A stretch of 64,000 nt of DNA from Clostridia bacterium (GTDB lineage: Bacteria > Bacillota > Clostridia > Oscillospirales > CAG-272): NCBI GenBank assembly GCA_017411605.1, contig JAFQPR010000039.1:1-64000 (forward strand), in the 5' to 3' direction. Shown piece after piece: positions 24,501 through 33,570 of the stretch (position 1 is its first letter; each line of letters opens with the position of its first letter). The position numbers and the translations under genes are program-made. The notes beneath the pieces are model-generated. The model made no database searches and was not told where the DNA came from. It saw only the letters and a list, made by a program, of their open reading frames with translations.

Positions 24501-26807
24501 ATGAAAAACTTTAAAAAAATCTTAATTGTGCTCCTTGCTCTTGCGATTACGTTTGCATGCTTTGCTGTTTTTGCATTCGCGGCTGACGATTCTGATTATC
24601 AGTCCGCTTATGAAGCAGCGTTGATTGAGCATAAAAAAGTGCTTGAGTACTATGAGGCAGGTTATTATTTAAATGCCGGTTTTGACGGAGCTACCGATCT
24701 TGAGTCTGCGTTCGCGGATGCATCGGATGAATTTTCCTTCGTTGCAGGCGGCGCGTTTGAATCGGAGCTTGATGCAGAAAGCGGTACGGCTCATATCTCA
24801 TCCGTAAATAAAACTTACTTTGATTTCGTTCCCGAAACACCTTCTTCGTTCGGTATCAAAGCAAAAGTGAAGATTTCTGCAGGTTCATCCTTCGACCTTT
24901 TCCTTCATTCTTCCGAACGAGGAGAGATAGGTGACTACTTAAGACTCTTCTCAATTTCCGAAGGCAAGGTTATATATAAGCTTGATTGTAGCGGTTCGGT
25001 TCCGAAGTATGTGAGTGATAATGAAAGCGCAGTTCTTGCAGATACGTATTTTAACTTGGACTTCTTCCTTACCAAAAAAGCTACTAGTGATGTAATGAAT
25101 CTTGTAATTACACCCGAAGGCGGAGAAGCCAAAGAATACGTTTTTGAATATGATAATACTTCGACCGATTTCCTGAACGGTAAATTTGATTTCAATTCTT
25201 TCTATATCGCAACCGAAGATGCTACAATTGATGCGCTTCAGGTATATAAGGGAAGTTTCATTCGTGATCTTGATAACACCAAGAATATTAAATTGATTGC
25301 TGATAGTATTCTCGAAATCAAGGCTGATTACGATAAGTATTATACTAAGGTAGATGGCAATGCATATGAGTTATTCGAAATCGTTGCTGCCCTTGTTGTT
25401 ACATACGGTTACGATTGCACATCTCTTTCTGATGCTGATTTTGTGAAGAGTGTTAATGATTTTGCACAGATCGCTGTTAACGCAGTTGCTCCCGTATATG
25501 CAGCATCGTATGCTGACGGTGTTGCAAAAATAGATCCCGCATCTGCTTATTACGATAGACTTGAGCATCTTAATAGCATCGCGGTTTACAGTGCTTTCCT
25601 TGAGAGTCTTAAGTCCAGCGCCTTCAGCAATGTAGAAGGTCTTGACTATGACAAGATAGAAGAAGACGTAGCAAAGGTTGCTGCTGAGGAAGCAGCTCTT
25701 ATGAAGGCAAAGGCTGATACAATTGAGGCTGTTGCTGCAGCAGTGCAGATTCCCGATGTTTATTTTGCAAATTACGCAGATTACAGAGCTGTATACGATA
25801 TACTTTTAAATCATCCTATTTGCGCAAGCTATTATGATGATTCCTTAAGTGCTGAAACGGTTAATCTTGCAAGCAAGGTGGCAAACGTTGTTCTTGCCGA
25901 GTATCCCTTACTTGACGCGGCAGCAACTGCTTTTGTAACCAACGTACCGATCGCGAACAATTCAACTCTCGGATTTGCTGAAAGATATGCGGCATACGTT
26001 ATTGCTAAAGAGAATAAATTTACCGATACAAGCTATAATGAATTCATTGAAGGTACAACGATAGAAGAGATTCTCGCAATATTCGATAGTGTTGATGCAG
26101 AGCTTAGCGTTATTATAGCTTATGCAGAGGAATTTCTCTCAAAGGTTGATGATGCTTCAAAGAGTCTCAGCTATTCAGTTAAGAATGTTCTTCTCGATGA
26201 GGCTGCGGCTTATATTGAAAACGTTGAGATCGGATATCCCGGAGTGCCCGAAGCTATAGAACTCTACAGTGCTCTCCGTAAGGATGTAAGCGAAAGAGTT
26301 GAAGCAACCAAGAGCTACATTCAGGCTGTTATCGACGTTCAGAATGCATCGACAGTTGCTGATAAGAAGGCTGCTATTGAAATAGCAAAAGGTCTTGCTA
26401 CACTCGGTAGTGACGTATCTGTTGAGATTACGGGATTTGATATTACCGTAACCGAAGCGAATATCATCCTTTCGAATGAAGAGTCTGCTATTCTTCTTGC
26501 AGAATCCAAAATATTAAATTACATATCGGCAGTTGATGCACTTGCTGATATGACTGATCTTGCAGAAATTCGTCGCGGAATTGCGAATGCTACAGCGCTC
26601 AAGGCAAATGCTGATGCTTCCATAGCAGGTGTTCCGGAAGCTACTGCAAAGCTTGAGGCTGCTATCGCATCCTTCAATGCTAGGATGAATGCCGCGAACT
26701 CAGAGTTAAAGGAAGTCAGCAACGTAGCGCTTTCTGCTCTTGGCACAACTGTTCCTACTCAGAGATTCGGCGAAATTGTCGCAATTATCAAGAAGTTTTA
26801 CGAATAA
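24501..26807 (+). CDS. Large secreted protein of unknown function
   Basis: 768 aa. ATG 24501 follows AGGAGA by 5 nt. A signal peptide is clear (KILIVLLALAITFACFAVFA, cleavage near AFA-ADD). Residues about 45-255 look like a beta-sandwich resembling concanavalin/LamG domains (FDLFLHSSERGEIGDYLRLF, LNLDFFLTKK-like strands, IDALQVYKGSF). From about 260 onward it is almost entirely amphipathic helix, Ala/Glu/Asp-rich (ADTIEAVAAAVQI, EEFLSKVDDASKS), suggesting a long helical stalk. No transmembrane anchor, lipobox or sortase signal. I recognise no catalytic motif. Confidence 0.7.
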   Translation: MKNFKKILIVLLALAITFACFAVFAFAADDSDYQSAYEAALIEHKKVLEYYEAGYYLNAGFDGATDLESAFADASDEFSFVAGGAFESELDAESGTAHISSVNKTYFDFVPETPSSFGIKAKVKISAGSSFDLFLHSSERGEIGDYLRLFSISEGKVIYKLDCSGSVPKYVSDNESAVLADTYFNLDFFLTKKATSDVMNLVITPEGGEAKEYVFEYDNTSTDFLNGKFDFNSFYIATEDATIDALQVYKGSFIRDLDNTKNIKLIADSILEIKADYDKYYTKVDGNAYELFEIVAALVVTYGYDCTSLSDADFVKSVNDFAQIAVNAVAPVYAASYADGVAKIDPASAYYDRLEHLNSIAVYSAFLESLKSSAFSNVEGLDYDKIEEDVAKVAAEEAALMKAKADTIEAVAAAVQIPDVYFANYADYRAVYDILLNHPICASYYDDSLSAETVNLASKVANVVLAEYPLLDAAATAFVTNVPIANNSTLGFAERYAAYVIAKENKFTDTSYNEFIEGTTIEEILAIFDSVDAELSVIIAYAEEFLSKVDDASKSLSYSVKNVLLDEAAAYIENVEIGYPGVPEAIELYSALRKDVSERVEATKSYIQAVIDVQNASTVADKKAAIEIAKGLATLGSDVSVEITGFDITVTEANIILSNEESAILLAESKILNYISAVDALADMTDLAEIRRGIANATALKANADASIAGVPEATAKLEAAIASFNARMNAANSELKEVSNVALSALGTTVPTQRFGEIVAIIKKFYE

Positions 26808-26846
26808 TTAAGAATTGATTGGAGCAGCGCATGCTCTGAATAATAA

Positions 26847-26892
26847 GAGGTCGGCAAAGATTATTATGATTCTAGCCGATCTCTTTCTTTTT
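26847..26892 (+). terminator. Rho-independent terminator
   Basis: GAGGTCGGC pairs with GCCGATCTC (one G-T) across a 19-nt loop, followed by a T-rich tract. Confidence 0.75.
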
Positions 26893-26929
26893 AAAACTTA
26901 CATTTATTCAATATGTACAGAGGTAAATT

Positions 26930-27727
26930 ATGATACCTGATTTTAACGAAGTATACAATAAATTGAATGAAAGCGAGCTTGTGGAAGTTCCTCCGTCGCG
27001 CAAGGAAATAATTTCAATAATTAAGGCTATACAGTCAAAACTGTTTCCGAATTATTTTACCGTTGACGAAACTGTTACACTCGAAGAAATATATCTTAAA
27101 ATATCCCAACAGATAAAAGCCGCGGCATCATTTTCAAATGATGAGGAGCTTGATGCAGAATCTTTAGCTGAAGAGATAATAAGATCGTTGCCCGTTATCA
27201 AGGAAATGCTCAAAAAAGATATAATTGCACTATATGAAGGTGACCCTGCTGCGGTCTGTCCTGAGGAAATAATGCTTTCTTATCCCGGATTCTACGCGAT
27301 ATCCATATACCGTATCGCGCACGAGTTTTATATAAGGAAGATTCCGTTGCTTGCAAGACTTATGACAGAGTATGCCCATGAAAAGACGGGAATTGATATT
27401 CATGCGGGCGCAAAGATAGGCGAGTATTTCTTTATCGACCACGGTACCGGTATTGTCATAGGTGAAACGACTACGATAGGTAACAGAGTTAAGATATATC
27501 AAGGTGTAACGCTAGGAGCAAAGAGCTTTGAGCTTGATGAATACGGAAATCCCGTAAAAGGAATAAAGCGTCATCCCGATATAGGAAATAACGTTATAAT
27601 TTATGCAAACGCAACTATTCTCGGCGGTAAAACAATAATAGGTGACGGTGCTGTTATAGGCGGTAACGTTTGGCTTACTCATTCTGTTGAGCCGGGGGCT
27701 GTTATTTACTATGATAAAAAACATTAA
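26930..27727 (+). CDS. cysE: Serine O-acetyltransferase
   Basis: Makes O-acetylserine from serine and acetyl-CoA, the first step of cysteine synthesis; cytosolic. 265 aa. A helical N-terminal half (to about 130) precedes the left-handed beta-helix with hexapeptide repeats: DIHAGAKIGEYFFIDHGTGIV, IGETTTIGNRVKIYQGVTLG, KRHPDIGNNVIIYANATILG, GDGAVIGGNVWL. The catalytic His-Asp dyad region (HAGA and the following FIDHGTG) is intact. The start follows an AGAGGT ribosome site. A polysaccharide deacetylase follows after 21 bp. No T-box or S-box leader is visible upstream. Confidence 0.9.
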   Translation: MIPDFNEVYNKLNESELVEVPPSRKEIISIIKAIQSKLFPNYFTVDETVTLEEIYLKISQQIKAAASFSNDEELDAESLAEEIIRSLPVIKEMLKKDIIALYEGDPAAVCPEEIMLSYPGFYAISIYRIAHEFYIRKIPLLARLMTEYAHEKTGIDIHAGAKIGEYFFIDHGTGIVIGETTTIGNRVKIYQGVTLGAKSFELDEYGNPVKGIKRHPDIGNNVIIYANATILGGKTIIGDGAVIGGNVWLTHSVEPGAVIYYDKKH

Positions 27728-27748
27728 AGTATTAGACGGAGAAAGAAA

Positions 27749-28678
27749 ATGATAATAGAAAAGAATTATTACCCCGGATGGGTAAGAAAAGCCATTACTT
27801 TTACTATTGATGACGGAAATCTTAAGCTTGACAAAAAATTCATTGATAAGGTTCGTCCATACGGTATAAAAGGTACTTTTAATCTTTGCTTACCTGATCT
27901 TAAAAACTATACTGCCGATTACTACCGAGAGCTTTACCGTGGATTTGGAATATCAAACCATTGCAAGCTTCATCCGTTTGCTATGGCAGACGGAAAGAAA
28001 TATGATATTTCTACCGATCCGTTTGATGAGGAAAAAGCTGATCCAAATAAAATTTATACGATATCGGACGGACTCTATTATTGCTTTGTAAATACGGGCT
28101 GGCGAAAAATTGCCGATACCGAGACCTACTGCAAGCTTGTAGACGAATGTAAGGTTGAGCTTGAAGCGGTTTTCGGGGAAGGAAGCGTTACTACCTACGT
28201 ATGGCCTTATTATGAGCAGAATAACGCCTCAGTTCAGGATCACATAATGAACAAGTGCGGATATGCCGCAGTAAGAAAAACAGGATGTACCGAGAATAAA
28301 ACAGCCTTTGCGGTACCTGCAGACCGAATGCATTGGTCCTATAATGCTAACCATAGAAATTTACTTTCGTGCGCTGCGGATTTCGAAGCCTTTGCTGATG
28401 ACGGAGAGCTTAAATTCTTCAGCTTCGGTGTCCATTCTCACGATTTTGAGAGAGATAATTGCTGGAACGTGCTTGATGAGTTTGCGGCAAAATACGGAAA
28501 TCGCCCCGAGGAATATTGGTATGCCTCTGTTGAGGATATTTTCAGATATAGCGATGCCGCTGAATCTTTGGTAATAAAAGAGGATGTTATAGCGAATCCT
28601 ACCGATATTGATGTTTATTTAAAAATCGACGGTAAGAGATTGATAATTCCTGCTAAAACCAATTATAAATTGAGCTGA
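27749..28678 (+). CDS. Polysaccharide deacetylase (NodB/CE4-like)
   Basis: 309 aa. The metal-binding N-terminus reads AITFTIDDGNLKLDKKFID (variant of TFDDG) followed by GIKGTFNL, and NHCKLHPFAM supplies the HxxxH pair of the CE4 site. Later segments (TYVWPYYEQNNASVQDHI, CGYAAVRKTG) fit the same fold. There is no signal peptide, so it may act on a cytosolic sugar or be exported by another route. GGAG lies 9 nt before the ATG. Confidence 0.8.
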   Translation: MIIEKNYYPGWVRKAITFTIDDGNLKLDKKFIDKVRPYGIKGTFNLCLPDLKNYTADYYRELYRGFGISNHCKLHPFAMADGKKYDISTDPFDEEKADPNKIYTISDGLYYCFVNTGWRKIADTETYCKLVDECKVELEAVFGEGSVTTYVWPYYEQNNASVQDHIMNKCGYAAVRKTGCTENKTAFAVPADRMHWSYNANHRNLLSCAADFEAFADDGELKFFSFGVHSHDFERDNCWNVLDEFAAKYGNRPEEYWYASVEDIFRYSDAAESLVIKEDVIANPTDIDVYLKIDGKRLIIPAKTNYKLS

Positions 28679-28725
28679 ATGTTCAAGTAAAAGCTATTGA
28701 TTAAAATAATTTATATATTCAAAAC

Positions 28726-28765
28726 AAAAAGGAAGACGTATTGATAAAAGTTCGTCTTCCTTTTT
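28726..28765. terminator. Bidirectional terminator between deacetylase and ttcA
   Basis: AAAAAGGAAGACG pairs perfectly with CGTCTTCCTTTTT around a 14-nt loop; effective on both strands for the convergent genes. Confidence 0.85.
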
Positions 28766-28829
28766 CTATGTAACAATCCGATTTAAAGCATTTTTTTGAT
28801 TTAACTGCCGAGAAAAGCTACTATAATAC

Positions 28830-29588
28830 TTAATTCTCATCTATCGGTCCGGCATCGGGGTAACGGCCTTTTTCGGAAAAACCGTCCAGTTGCCCCTTGC
28901 AAATAGCTTTAAAAATTCTGTGCTTAAGTCCTTTATTTGTTTTTTCAATATCTGCAAGCAGATTTTTCATATTTTCGCGTTCAGTATTATGATCCTCGGG
29001 GCAAAGACTTGTGACGATAGGTAACTCTTGCCGTCTGGCAAAGTAAACAACGTCTTTTTCCATTGCATAAATCATGGGTCTTATGAGCGTGATCTTTCTG
29101 TTTGAAAGATACGTTACGGGAGAGAAGCAACCGAGTCTGCCTTCAAAGAAAAGATTCATCATAAAGGTTTCGACAACGTCATCAAAGTGATGACCGAGCG
29201 CAACCTTATTGCATCCCATTTCCTGAGCAGCGAGATGAAGTGAACCTCGGCGCATTTTTGCGCAAAGCGAGCAAGGATTTGGCTCGCGTCTTACGTCGAA
29301 TATTATCTTTGCGATATCGGTTTTAACTACCCTGTATTCTACGTTTAATGCATTACAGTAATCTTCGATAGTTGAAAAATTCGAGCCTTCAAATCCCATG
29401 TCGATTGTTATGGCTTTTACTTCATATTTTTTAGGATAGAAACGGCGCATCTCAGCTAGTGTCTTAAGCAAAGCGAGAGAGTCTTTTCCGCCCGAAACAC
29501 CTACGGCAATAACGTCGCCGTCGTTTATCATGCCGTAATCGTCAACAGCGCGTCTGACAAAGCTGAGTAGCCTTTTAAGTTCATTCAT
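28830..29588 (-). CDS. ttcA: TtcA-family tRNA thiolation ATPase
   Basis: 252 aa. The N-type ATP pyrophosphatase loop VGVSGGKDSLALL is near residue 30. The CxxC pair CSLCAKMRRG, usual for binding an iron-sulfur cluster in TtcA, is near residue 110, followed by ALGHHFDDVVETF. The family adds sulfur to C32 of certain tRNAs. Clostridial members are often annotated as tRNA 2-thiocytidine synthetase, though some may act elsewhere. Convergent with the deacetylase and divergent from the amidase. Confidence 0.85.
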   Translation of the reverse strand: MNELKRLLSFVRRAVDDYGMINDGDVIAVGVSGGKDSLALLKTLAEMRRFYPKKYEVKAITIDMGFEGSNFSTIEDYCNALNVEYRVVKTDIAKIIFDVRREPNPCSLCAKMRRGSLHLAAQEMGCNKVALGHHFDDVVETFMMNLFFEGRLGCFSPVTYLSNRKITLIRPMIYAMEKDVVYFARRQELPIVTSLCPEDHNTERENMKNLLADIEKTNKGLKHRIFKAICKGQLDGFSEKGRYPDAGPIDEN

Positions 29589-29647
29589 GTATCAAATTAA
29601 CTCCCAATAACATATCTTATTAATAATGAAAATATTTTGAGGTATTT

Positions 29648-30217
29648 ATGGCAATAAAAGTATATATAGACCAGGGACATAATCCAAACTCATACAATAC
29701 AGGCGCCGAAGGAAACGGCTATTTCGAGCAGGATATAACCTATAGAATAGGAACAATCCTGAACGGATATTTCGAGGGCAATCCTAATTTTGAGACCAGA
29801 CTTTCAAGACCAACGCCGGATACCTTGCTGGGGACGTCAAATTCGAGCAGTCTTTCCGCAAGAGTAAGGGATGCAAACAGTTGGGGGGCGGATCTTTTTG
29901 TTTCATTGCATACGAACGCCTCTGTAAATCCCTCGGCAAACGGATCCGAATGCTTGATATACAGTTTTACCGCCGAAGAAGCTTACGCTGTTGCAGAAGA
30001 TATCCTCGAGCAAATGACTTTGATAACAGGACTCAGAGATCGAGGCATAATAGAGCGTCCGGGACTTTATGTTCTCAGGCGAACTGCTATGCCCGCAGTC
30101 GTTGTTGAAATGGGATTTATCACCAATCCGTCCGATGCAGAGCTTATGGCTAATTCACCGAATCTTTTTGCCCGCGGAATATACAGAGGAATTTTGAGGT
30201 ATTACGGTCTGTATTAA
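29648..30217 (+). CDS. N-acetylmuramoyl-L-alanine amidase (Amidase_3)
   Basis: Cleaves the lactyl-alanine bond of peptidoglycan. 189 aa, a bare catalytic domain. Zinc ligands fit H11 (DQGHN), E27 (FEQD) and H88 (SLHTN), with the catalytic E154 in VVVEMGFITN. No signal peptide, membrane segment or wall-binding domain, unlike CwlD or LytC. It may be released by lysis, act on spore or mother-cell wall, or be a phage-derived enzyme. GAGGT lies 5 nt upstream of the ATG. Confidence 0.88.
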   Translation: MAIKVYIDQGHNPNSYNTGAEGNGYFEQDITYRIGTILNGYFEGNPNFETRLSRPTPDTLLGTSNSSSLSARVRDANSWGADLFVSLHTNASVNPSANGSECLIYSFTAEEAYAVAEDILEQMTLITGLRDRGIIERPGLYVLRRTAMPAVVVEMGFITNPSDAELMANSPNLFARGIYRGILRYYGLY

Positions 30218-30227
30218 AAAAGAAAAT

Positions 30228-30275
30228 AGCTGAGATGATTCATCTAAGAACTTTTTAGGGTGCTGAATCTCAGCT
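30228..30275. terminator. Convergent terminator hairpin
   Basis: AGCTGAGAT (30228-30236) pairs with ATCTCAGCT (30267-30275). The right arm overlaps the stop codon of the minus-strand zinc-ribbon gene. Confidence 0.55.
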
Positions 30276-30908
30276 TAATTTTATTTCTTCGACCGTAACG
30301 TATTCCTCTGCGGCAGAAGCCGAAGCGCAAGAGAAGAAATATGTAGCTTCGCATTCGGGGCAGAATACCTGAATACCTCCGGGAGCATAGCGAAGATCGT
30401 AATTACCGCTATGGCAAGGGCAATCAATTCGGCCTTCTGCTTCAAGGTCTTTTACTACGAAACGTATAAGATCGTAAACCTGAGCATCAGGAAGCACCTC
30501 GTCTTCATCCATATCCTCCGGCTGAAGCTCCTCGAGTGTTTCGACCTCCATATCCTTGATAAGCTTTTCGAGATCCTTCGTATTCTTTTCTACAGCAAGG
30601 TCTACCTTGTCCTTATCTCCGATAAAGATGACATCAAGATTTGAATATGGACACCCGCCAAGGAAAATATCCCTTTCAAAGAAAAGAGCAGGGGATATAA
30701 CAAAGTTGTGATTATCACGGCATAGCACGCAGGGGACTGATATTCTGATCTTTTTGTCACGGGTGGGTGTTATATCAAGAGCGGATTTTCCGCAGTCGCA
30801 CTTGAGGCGAAGCATACTTGCACCAAGCGCAAATTCACTTACTAATCCAAAAATTACGGTGCCGCATTCAGGGCATCTATATGCAATATGGGCGTGTTTT
30901 GTTGCCAT
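30270..30908 (-). CDS. Multi-zinc-ribbon protein of unknown function
   Basis: 212 aa. Five Cys pairs or clusters: CPECGT near residue 13, CDCG near 38, CVLCRDNH near 60, CPCHSGNY near 163, and CPECEA near 183. This gives probably two split zinc ribbons flanking an acidic helical middle (EVETLEELQPEDMDEDEV). It resembles CpXC-like zinc proteins of Clostridia, but I cannot name the family with certainty. The start has an AAAGGA site. It lies 114 bp downstream of the TIR-FtsK gene on the same strand with no terminator between, so co-transcription is possible. Confidence 0.65.
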   Translation of the reverse strand: MATKHAHIAYRCPECGTVIFGLVSEFALGASMLRLKCDCGKSALDITPTRDKKIRISVPCVLCRDNHNFVISPALFFERDIFLGGCPYSNLDVIFIGDKDKVDLAVEKNTKDLEKLIKDMEVETLEELQPEDMDEDEVLPDAQVYDLIRFVVKDLEAEGRIDCPCHSGNYDLRYAPGGIQVFCPECEATYFFSCASASAAEEYVTVEEIKLS

Positions 30909-31022
30909 TTCGTTTTAATTCCTTTTCGATTTGTAATGTAAAATCAACCGGCAGTTTTATCAAAGTCGCGATACTGCCTCGCAATAAATGTCAAAAAATA
31001 AGAAATAATGAGTCTGGGATTA

Positions 31023-32957
31023 TCAAACGTCTTCCTCGTAGCGTTTTAATATCCTTCTCCATTCCTCGTATCCAATGATGACCTCATATTGAGCGGATCC
31101 GTTATTTTTAGTAATGATACGAAGCTTTTGCATAAAGTCCACAAAGAGCAATGCCTTACCGTATCCTATGTTTAATTTGCGTTGCAAGAAAGATAAGGTT
31201 ATGTAGCCACGGTCTATTCCGAGGGTGACGGCTTCCTTGAATTTACTATTCTTTATGTAATACGCTAAGTCACCGTCTTCAGGTTCATCGTTTGCATCTA
31301 AATCATCTTTTTCTTTAACTATTTCGAGAAGAATATTTTCGTCATAATTTGTTTCGCCCGAGGGGTTAAGTGAGCTGACAATTCGTTTTATATCGTCACT
31401 TGAAGCATATGCGCCCTGAATCCGCTGAACACCTTTGCCCGGAGAAGAGAATAGCATATCTCCATTCCATAGCAAATGCTCAGCGCCGAAGCTACCGTCG
31501 AGAATTGCTCTCGTATCCATCGCAGTCGCGGTTCTGAAAGCGATCCTGCTTGGTATGTTAGCCTTTATAACTCCTGTGAGAATATCGGGTGAAAAGCGAT
31601 TTGCAGAAAGAATAAGGTAAATACCTGCCGCTCTTGCCTTTTGAGTTATCGGAAGGATAAGGCTTTCCGTGGTAGGGCCGTCTGCCAACATAAGATCGAT
31701 TAATTCATCGATGATAATAACTATTTTCGGAAGTGGTTTTGCTCCGTCATTTTCTTCGAGAATTCTTCTGTTATATACATCTAATCTGACGGTATTATAT
31801 TTTTCTAGGAGGGTGTATCTTCTTTCTATTTCCTTGACAGCCCACGAGAGAGAAGCGATAGCCAGCTTGGTGTCAGTAATTTTGGGAACAAGAAGATGAG
31901 GAGCTCCCTCGAATTGAGCATAATCAGTGTTTTTGGGGTCAATGAGTATTAGTCTTACTTCTTCGGGTGTGGATTTGCAGATAATACTCATCATTATCGA
32001 ATTTATCAACGAGGTGCGGCCGCTACCTGTAGCGCCTCCTATGAGTAAGTGCGGCATTCTTTCGATGCTGTATATTATCGGAGAATTATTAATGTCAACG
32101 CCGATTATGGCAGATGTAACATCTTCTGACGAAAGGAATTCCTCGCTCTTGAGTATATTGGTAAGCATAACTTTTTCGCGCGTCGTGAGAGCAATCTCGA
32201 TACCTATGGCACTAAGTCCCGGTATTGGTGCTTCTATTCTGAACGAGGATGCCTTGCAAGCCAGTGCCAAGTCGTTTGAAAGGTTAGTTATTTTGATGAC
32301 GGGAATCCCCTTTTCGGGTACTATGTGATAACGAACTAAACTCGATCCAACATCAACATTCCTTATTGTGGCTCTTACTTTAAATGAAGCAAGTGTTTTA
32401 ATCAGCAGTTCACCTTTTTCCGTAACTTCCTGCTTTATTATTTCATTTGGAAACTCTTTTTGTGTAATGAGCTTAGCAAAGTCAGCGAGTGCGGAACTTT
32501 CGCTATCTTCAACGGCTTTGGTTGTAGGCGTTTTTCTTTCCTTCTGCGGCTTTGGTTGACCGGTATGCGCAATAATACTTTTAAGTATCTTTTTCATCTG
32601 CTCGTTGTTTCCATCGATTTTTTGAACGGCAACTACTTGATCTGTGCATAAATATATTTCAAATTCATCGTTAAGAACAATATCCTCGAGCTGAATAGGG
32701 AAAAGCGGTTTTTTATAGCATATAGCTCTTTCCACTTCCTTGCTTACCCAAACCGAGTTTTGAGAAGCGTTAGTTAAAAGCAGAATAAAGCATGAGCATT
32801 CTTTTATTGCTTTGTTAATTACGTTAGCATACTTACTTCCAACGGGAATATCGTACGGAGCCATCCATGAATCTATTCTGTTCTTTTTCAACAGATCGCG
32901 CAAGGAATCGGCTGCCGCTTGATTTTTTGTGCTGTAGCTTATAAATGCATATCCCAT
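31023..32957 (-). CDS. TIR-FtsK/SpoIIIE fusion protein
   Basis: 644 aa, no membrane segment. Residues 1-130 are a TIR domain: YAFISYSTKNQ, DSWMAPYDIPVGSKY, CFILLLTNASQNSVWVSKEV, with E74 at the catalytic-glutamate position of TIR NADases. After a short linker, residues about 170-560 are an FtsK motor aligned along its length with the SpoIIIE encoded at 33571-37911 (FRIEAPIPGLSAIGIEI, HLLIGGATGSGRTSLI, IDPKNTDYAQFEGAPHLLVP, DELIDLML, ANIPSRIAF). About 575-644 is a FtsK gamma winged helix (YITLSFLQRKLNIGYGKALL). Walker A has R314 where Lys is expected (GATGSGRT); the Walker B DE (417-418) is intact; GTQRPS of SpoIIIE is SANRFS here. Hence it is a paralogue that lost the membrane region, gained a TIR and probably lost normal ATP hydrolysis. 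I know of no described system with this fusion. Ribosome site AGGAAGG. It follows the DJ-1 gene by 40 bp. Confidence 0.88.
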   Translation of the reverse strand: MGYAFISYSTKNQAAADSLRDLLKKNRIDSWMAPYDIPVGSKYANVINKAIKECSCFILLLTNASQNSVWVSKEVERAICYKKPLFPIQLEDIVLNDEFEIYLCTDQVVAVQKIDGNNEQMKKILKSIIAHTGQPKPQKERKTPTTKAVEDSESSALADFAKLITQKEFPNEIIKQEVTEKGELLIKTLASFKVRATIRNVDVGSSLVRYHIVPEKGIPVIKITNLSNDLALACKASSFRIEAPIPGLSAIGIEIALTTREKVMLTNILKSEEFLSSEDVTSAIIGVDINNSPIIYSIERMPHLLIGGATGSGRTSLINSIMMSIICKSTPEEVRLILIDPKNTDYAQFEGAPHLLVPKITDTKLAIASLSWAVKEIERRYTLLEKYNTVRLDVYNRRILEENDGAKPLPKIVIIIDELIDLMLADGPTTESLILPITQKARAAGIYLILSANRFSPDILTGVIKANIPSRIAFRTATAMDTRAILDGSFGAEHLLWNGDMLFSSPGKGVQRIQGAYASSDDIKRIVSSLNPSGETNYDENILLEIVKEKDDLDANDEPEDGDLAYYIKNSKFKEAVTLGIDRGYITLSFLQRKLNIGYGKALLFVDFMQKLRIITKNNGSAQYEVIIGYEEWRRILKRYEEDV

Positions 32958-32997
32958 ACCGTTGTACCTTCCTGCAATTTAAAAGTCGAATGTGGAT

Positions 32998-33495
32998 TTA
33001 TTTTAAAAGGCGCTCAAGCTCAAGAGCGAATGCGTATGCCGCGGGCATTCCCGATGCGGTAGTTATGTTTCCATCGGTAACTACGTCAGCTTTTGTGATG
33101 ATAGCGCCCTTAAGCTCTCCCTCAAAGCCGGGAAAGCAGGTTGCTTTTTTACCTTCAAGAAGACCGCGTCGTCCAAGTACCAGAGGAGCTGCGCATATAG
33201 CGGCGAGCCTGCCTTCATTTTCAAGCACGGCTGATATCATTTTATCCGAAAAATCGGACGCATCAAGGTTAGTGGCTCCCGGCATACCACCGGGGAAGAT
33301 TACGGCGCTGTAATCCGATGGGTTAACCTCTTCTTTTGTGCTGTCAGCAATAACTTTAATGCCGTGAGCTCCGATAACCTCGCGGTTTTTTATAGCGATC
33401 ATATCTATTTCTATATTTGCACGTCTGAGAATATCCACGGGGGAGAGAGCTTCAAGCTCTTCAAAACCGTCTGCTAAGAGTAATGCAACCTTCAT
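32998..33495 (-). CDS. DJ-1/PfpI-family protein
   Basis: 165 aa, close to the family length. LLADGFEELEAL contributes E15, PGGMPGATNL is the conserved loop, and the nucleophile elbow AAICAAPLVL holds Cys101. The DJ-1 subgroup covers cysteine-based glyoxalase/deglycase-like and stress proteins; the exact reaction is uncertain. It is 40 bp upstream of the TIR-FtsK gene and separated from ftsK by a terminator, so it likely heads the DJ-1/TIR-FtsK transcript. Confidence 0.88.
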   Translation of the reverse strand: MKVALLLADGFEELEALSPVDILRRANIEIDMIAIKNREVIGAHGIKVIADSTKEEVNPSDYSAVIFPGGMPGATNLDASDFSDKMISAVLENEGRLAAICAAPLVLGRRGLLEGKKATCFPGFEGELKGAIITKADVVTDGNITTASGMPAAYAFALELERLLK

Positions 33496-33529
33496 AATAT
33501 ATCTCTTTCTTTCATACTTTTTAAAAATT

Positions 33530-33561
33530 GGCGGGATAACTGCGAAACAGTATATCCCGCC
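33530..33561 (-). terminator. Terminator of ftsK
   Basis: GGCGGGATA on one side and TATCCCGCC on the other form the stem between ftsK and the DJ-1 gene. AATTTTTAAAAAG follows on the minus strand. It separates the ftsK transcript from the DJ-1/TIR-FtsK pair. Confidence 0.7.
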
Positions 33562-33570
33562 GTAAAACTT

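Noticed and set aside
29648..30217. Prophage endolysin
   Set aside because: The amidase has no holin, tail or capsid genes near it; a lone Amidase_3 without a signal peptide is not enough to call a prophage.
8093..32957. One defence island linking the double-TIR, helicase-nuclease and TIR-FtsK genes
   Set aside because: The three genes are separated by 11-24 kb of housekeeping and envelope genes, have separate promoters and no integrase, restriction or CRISPR genes between them.
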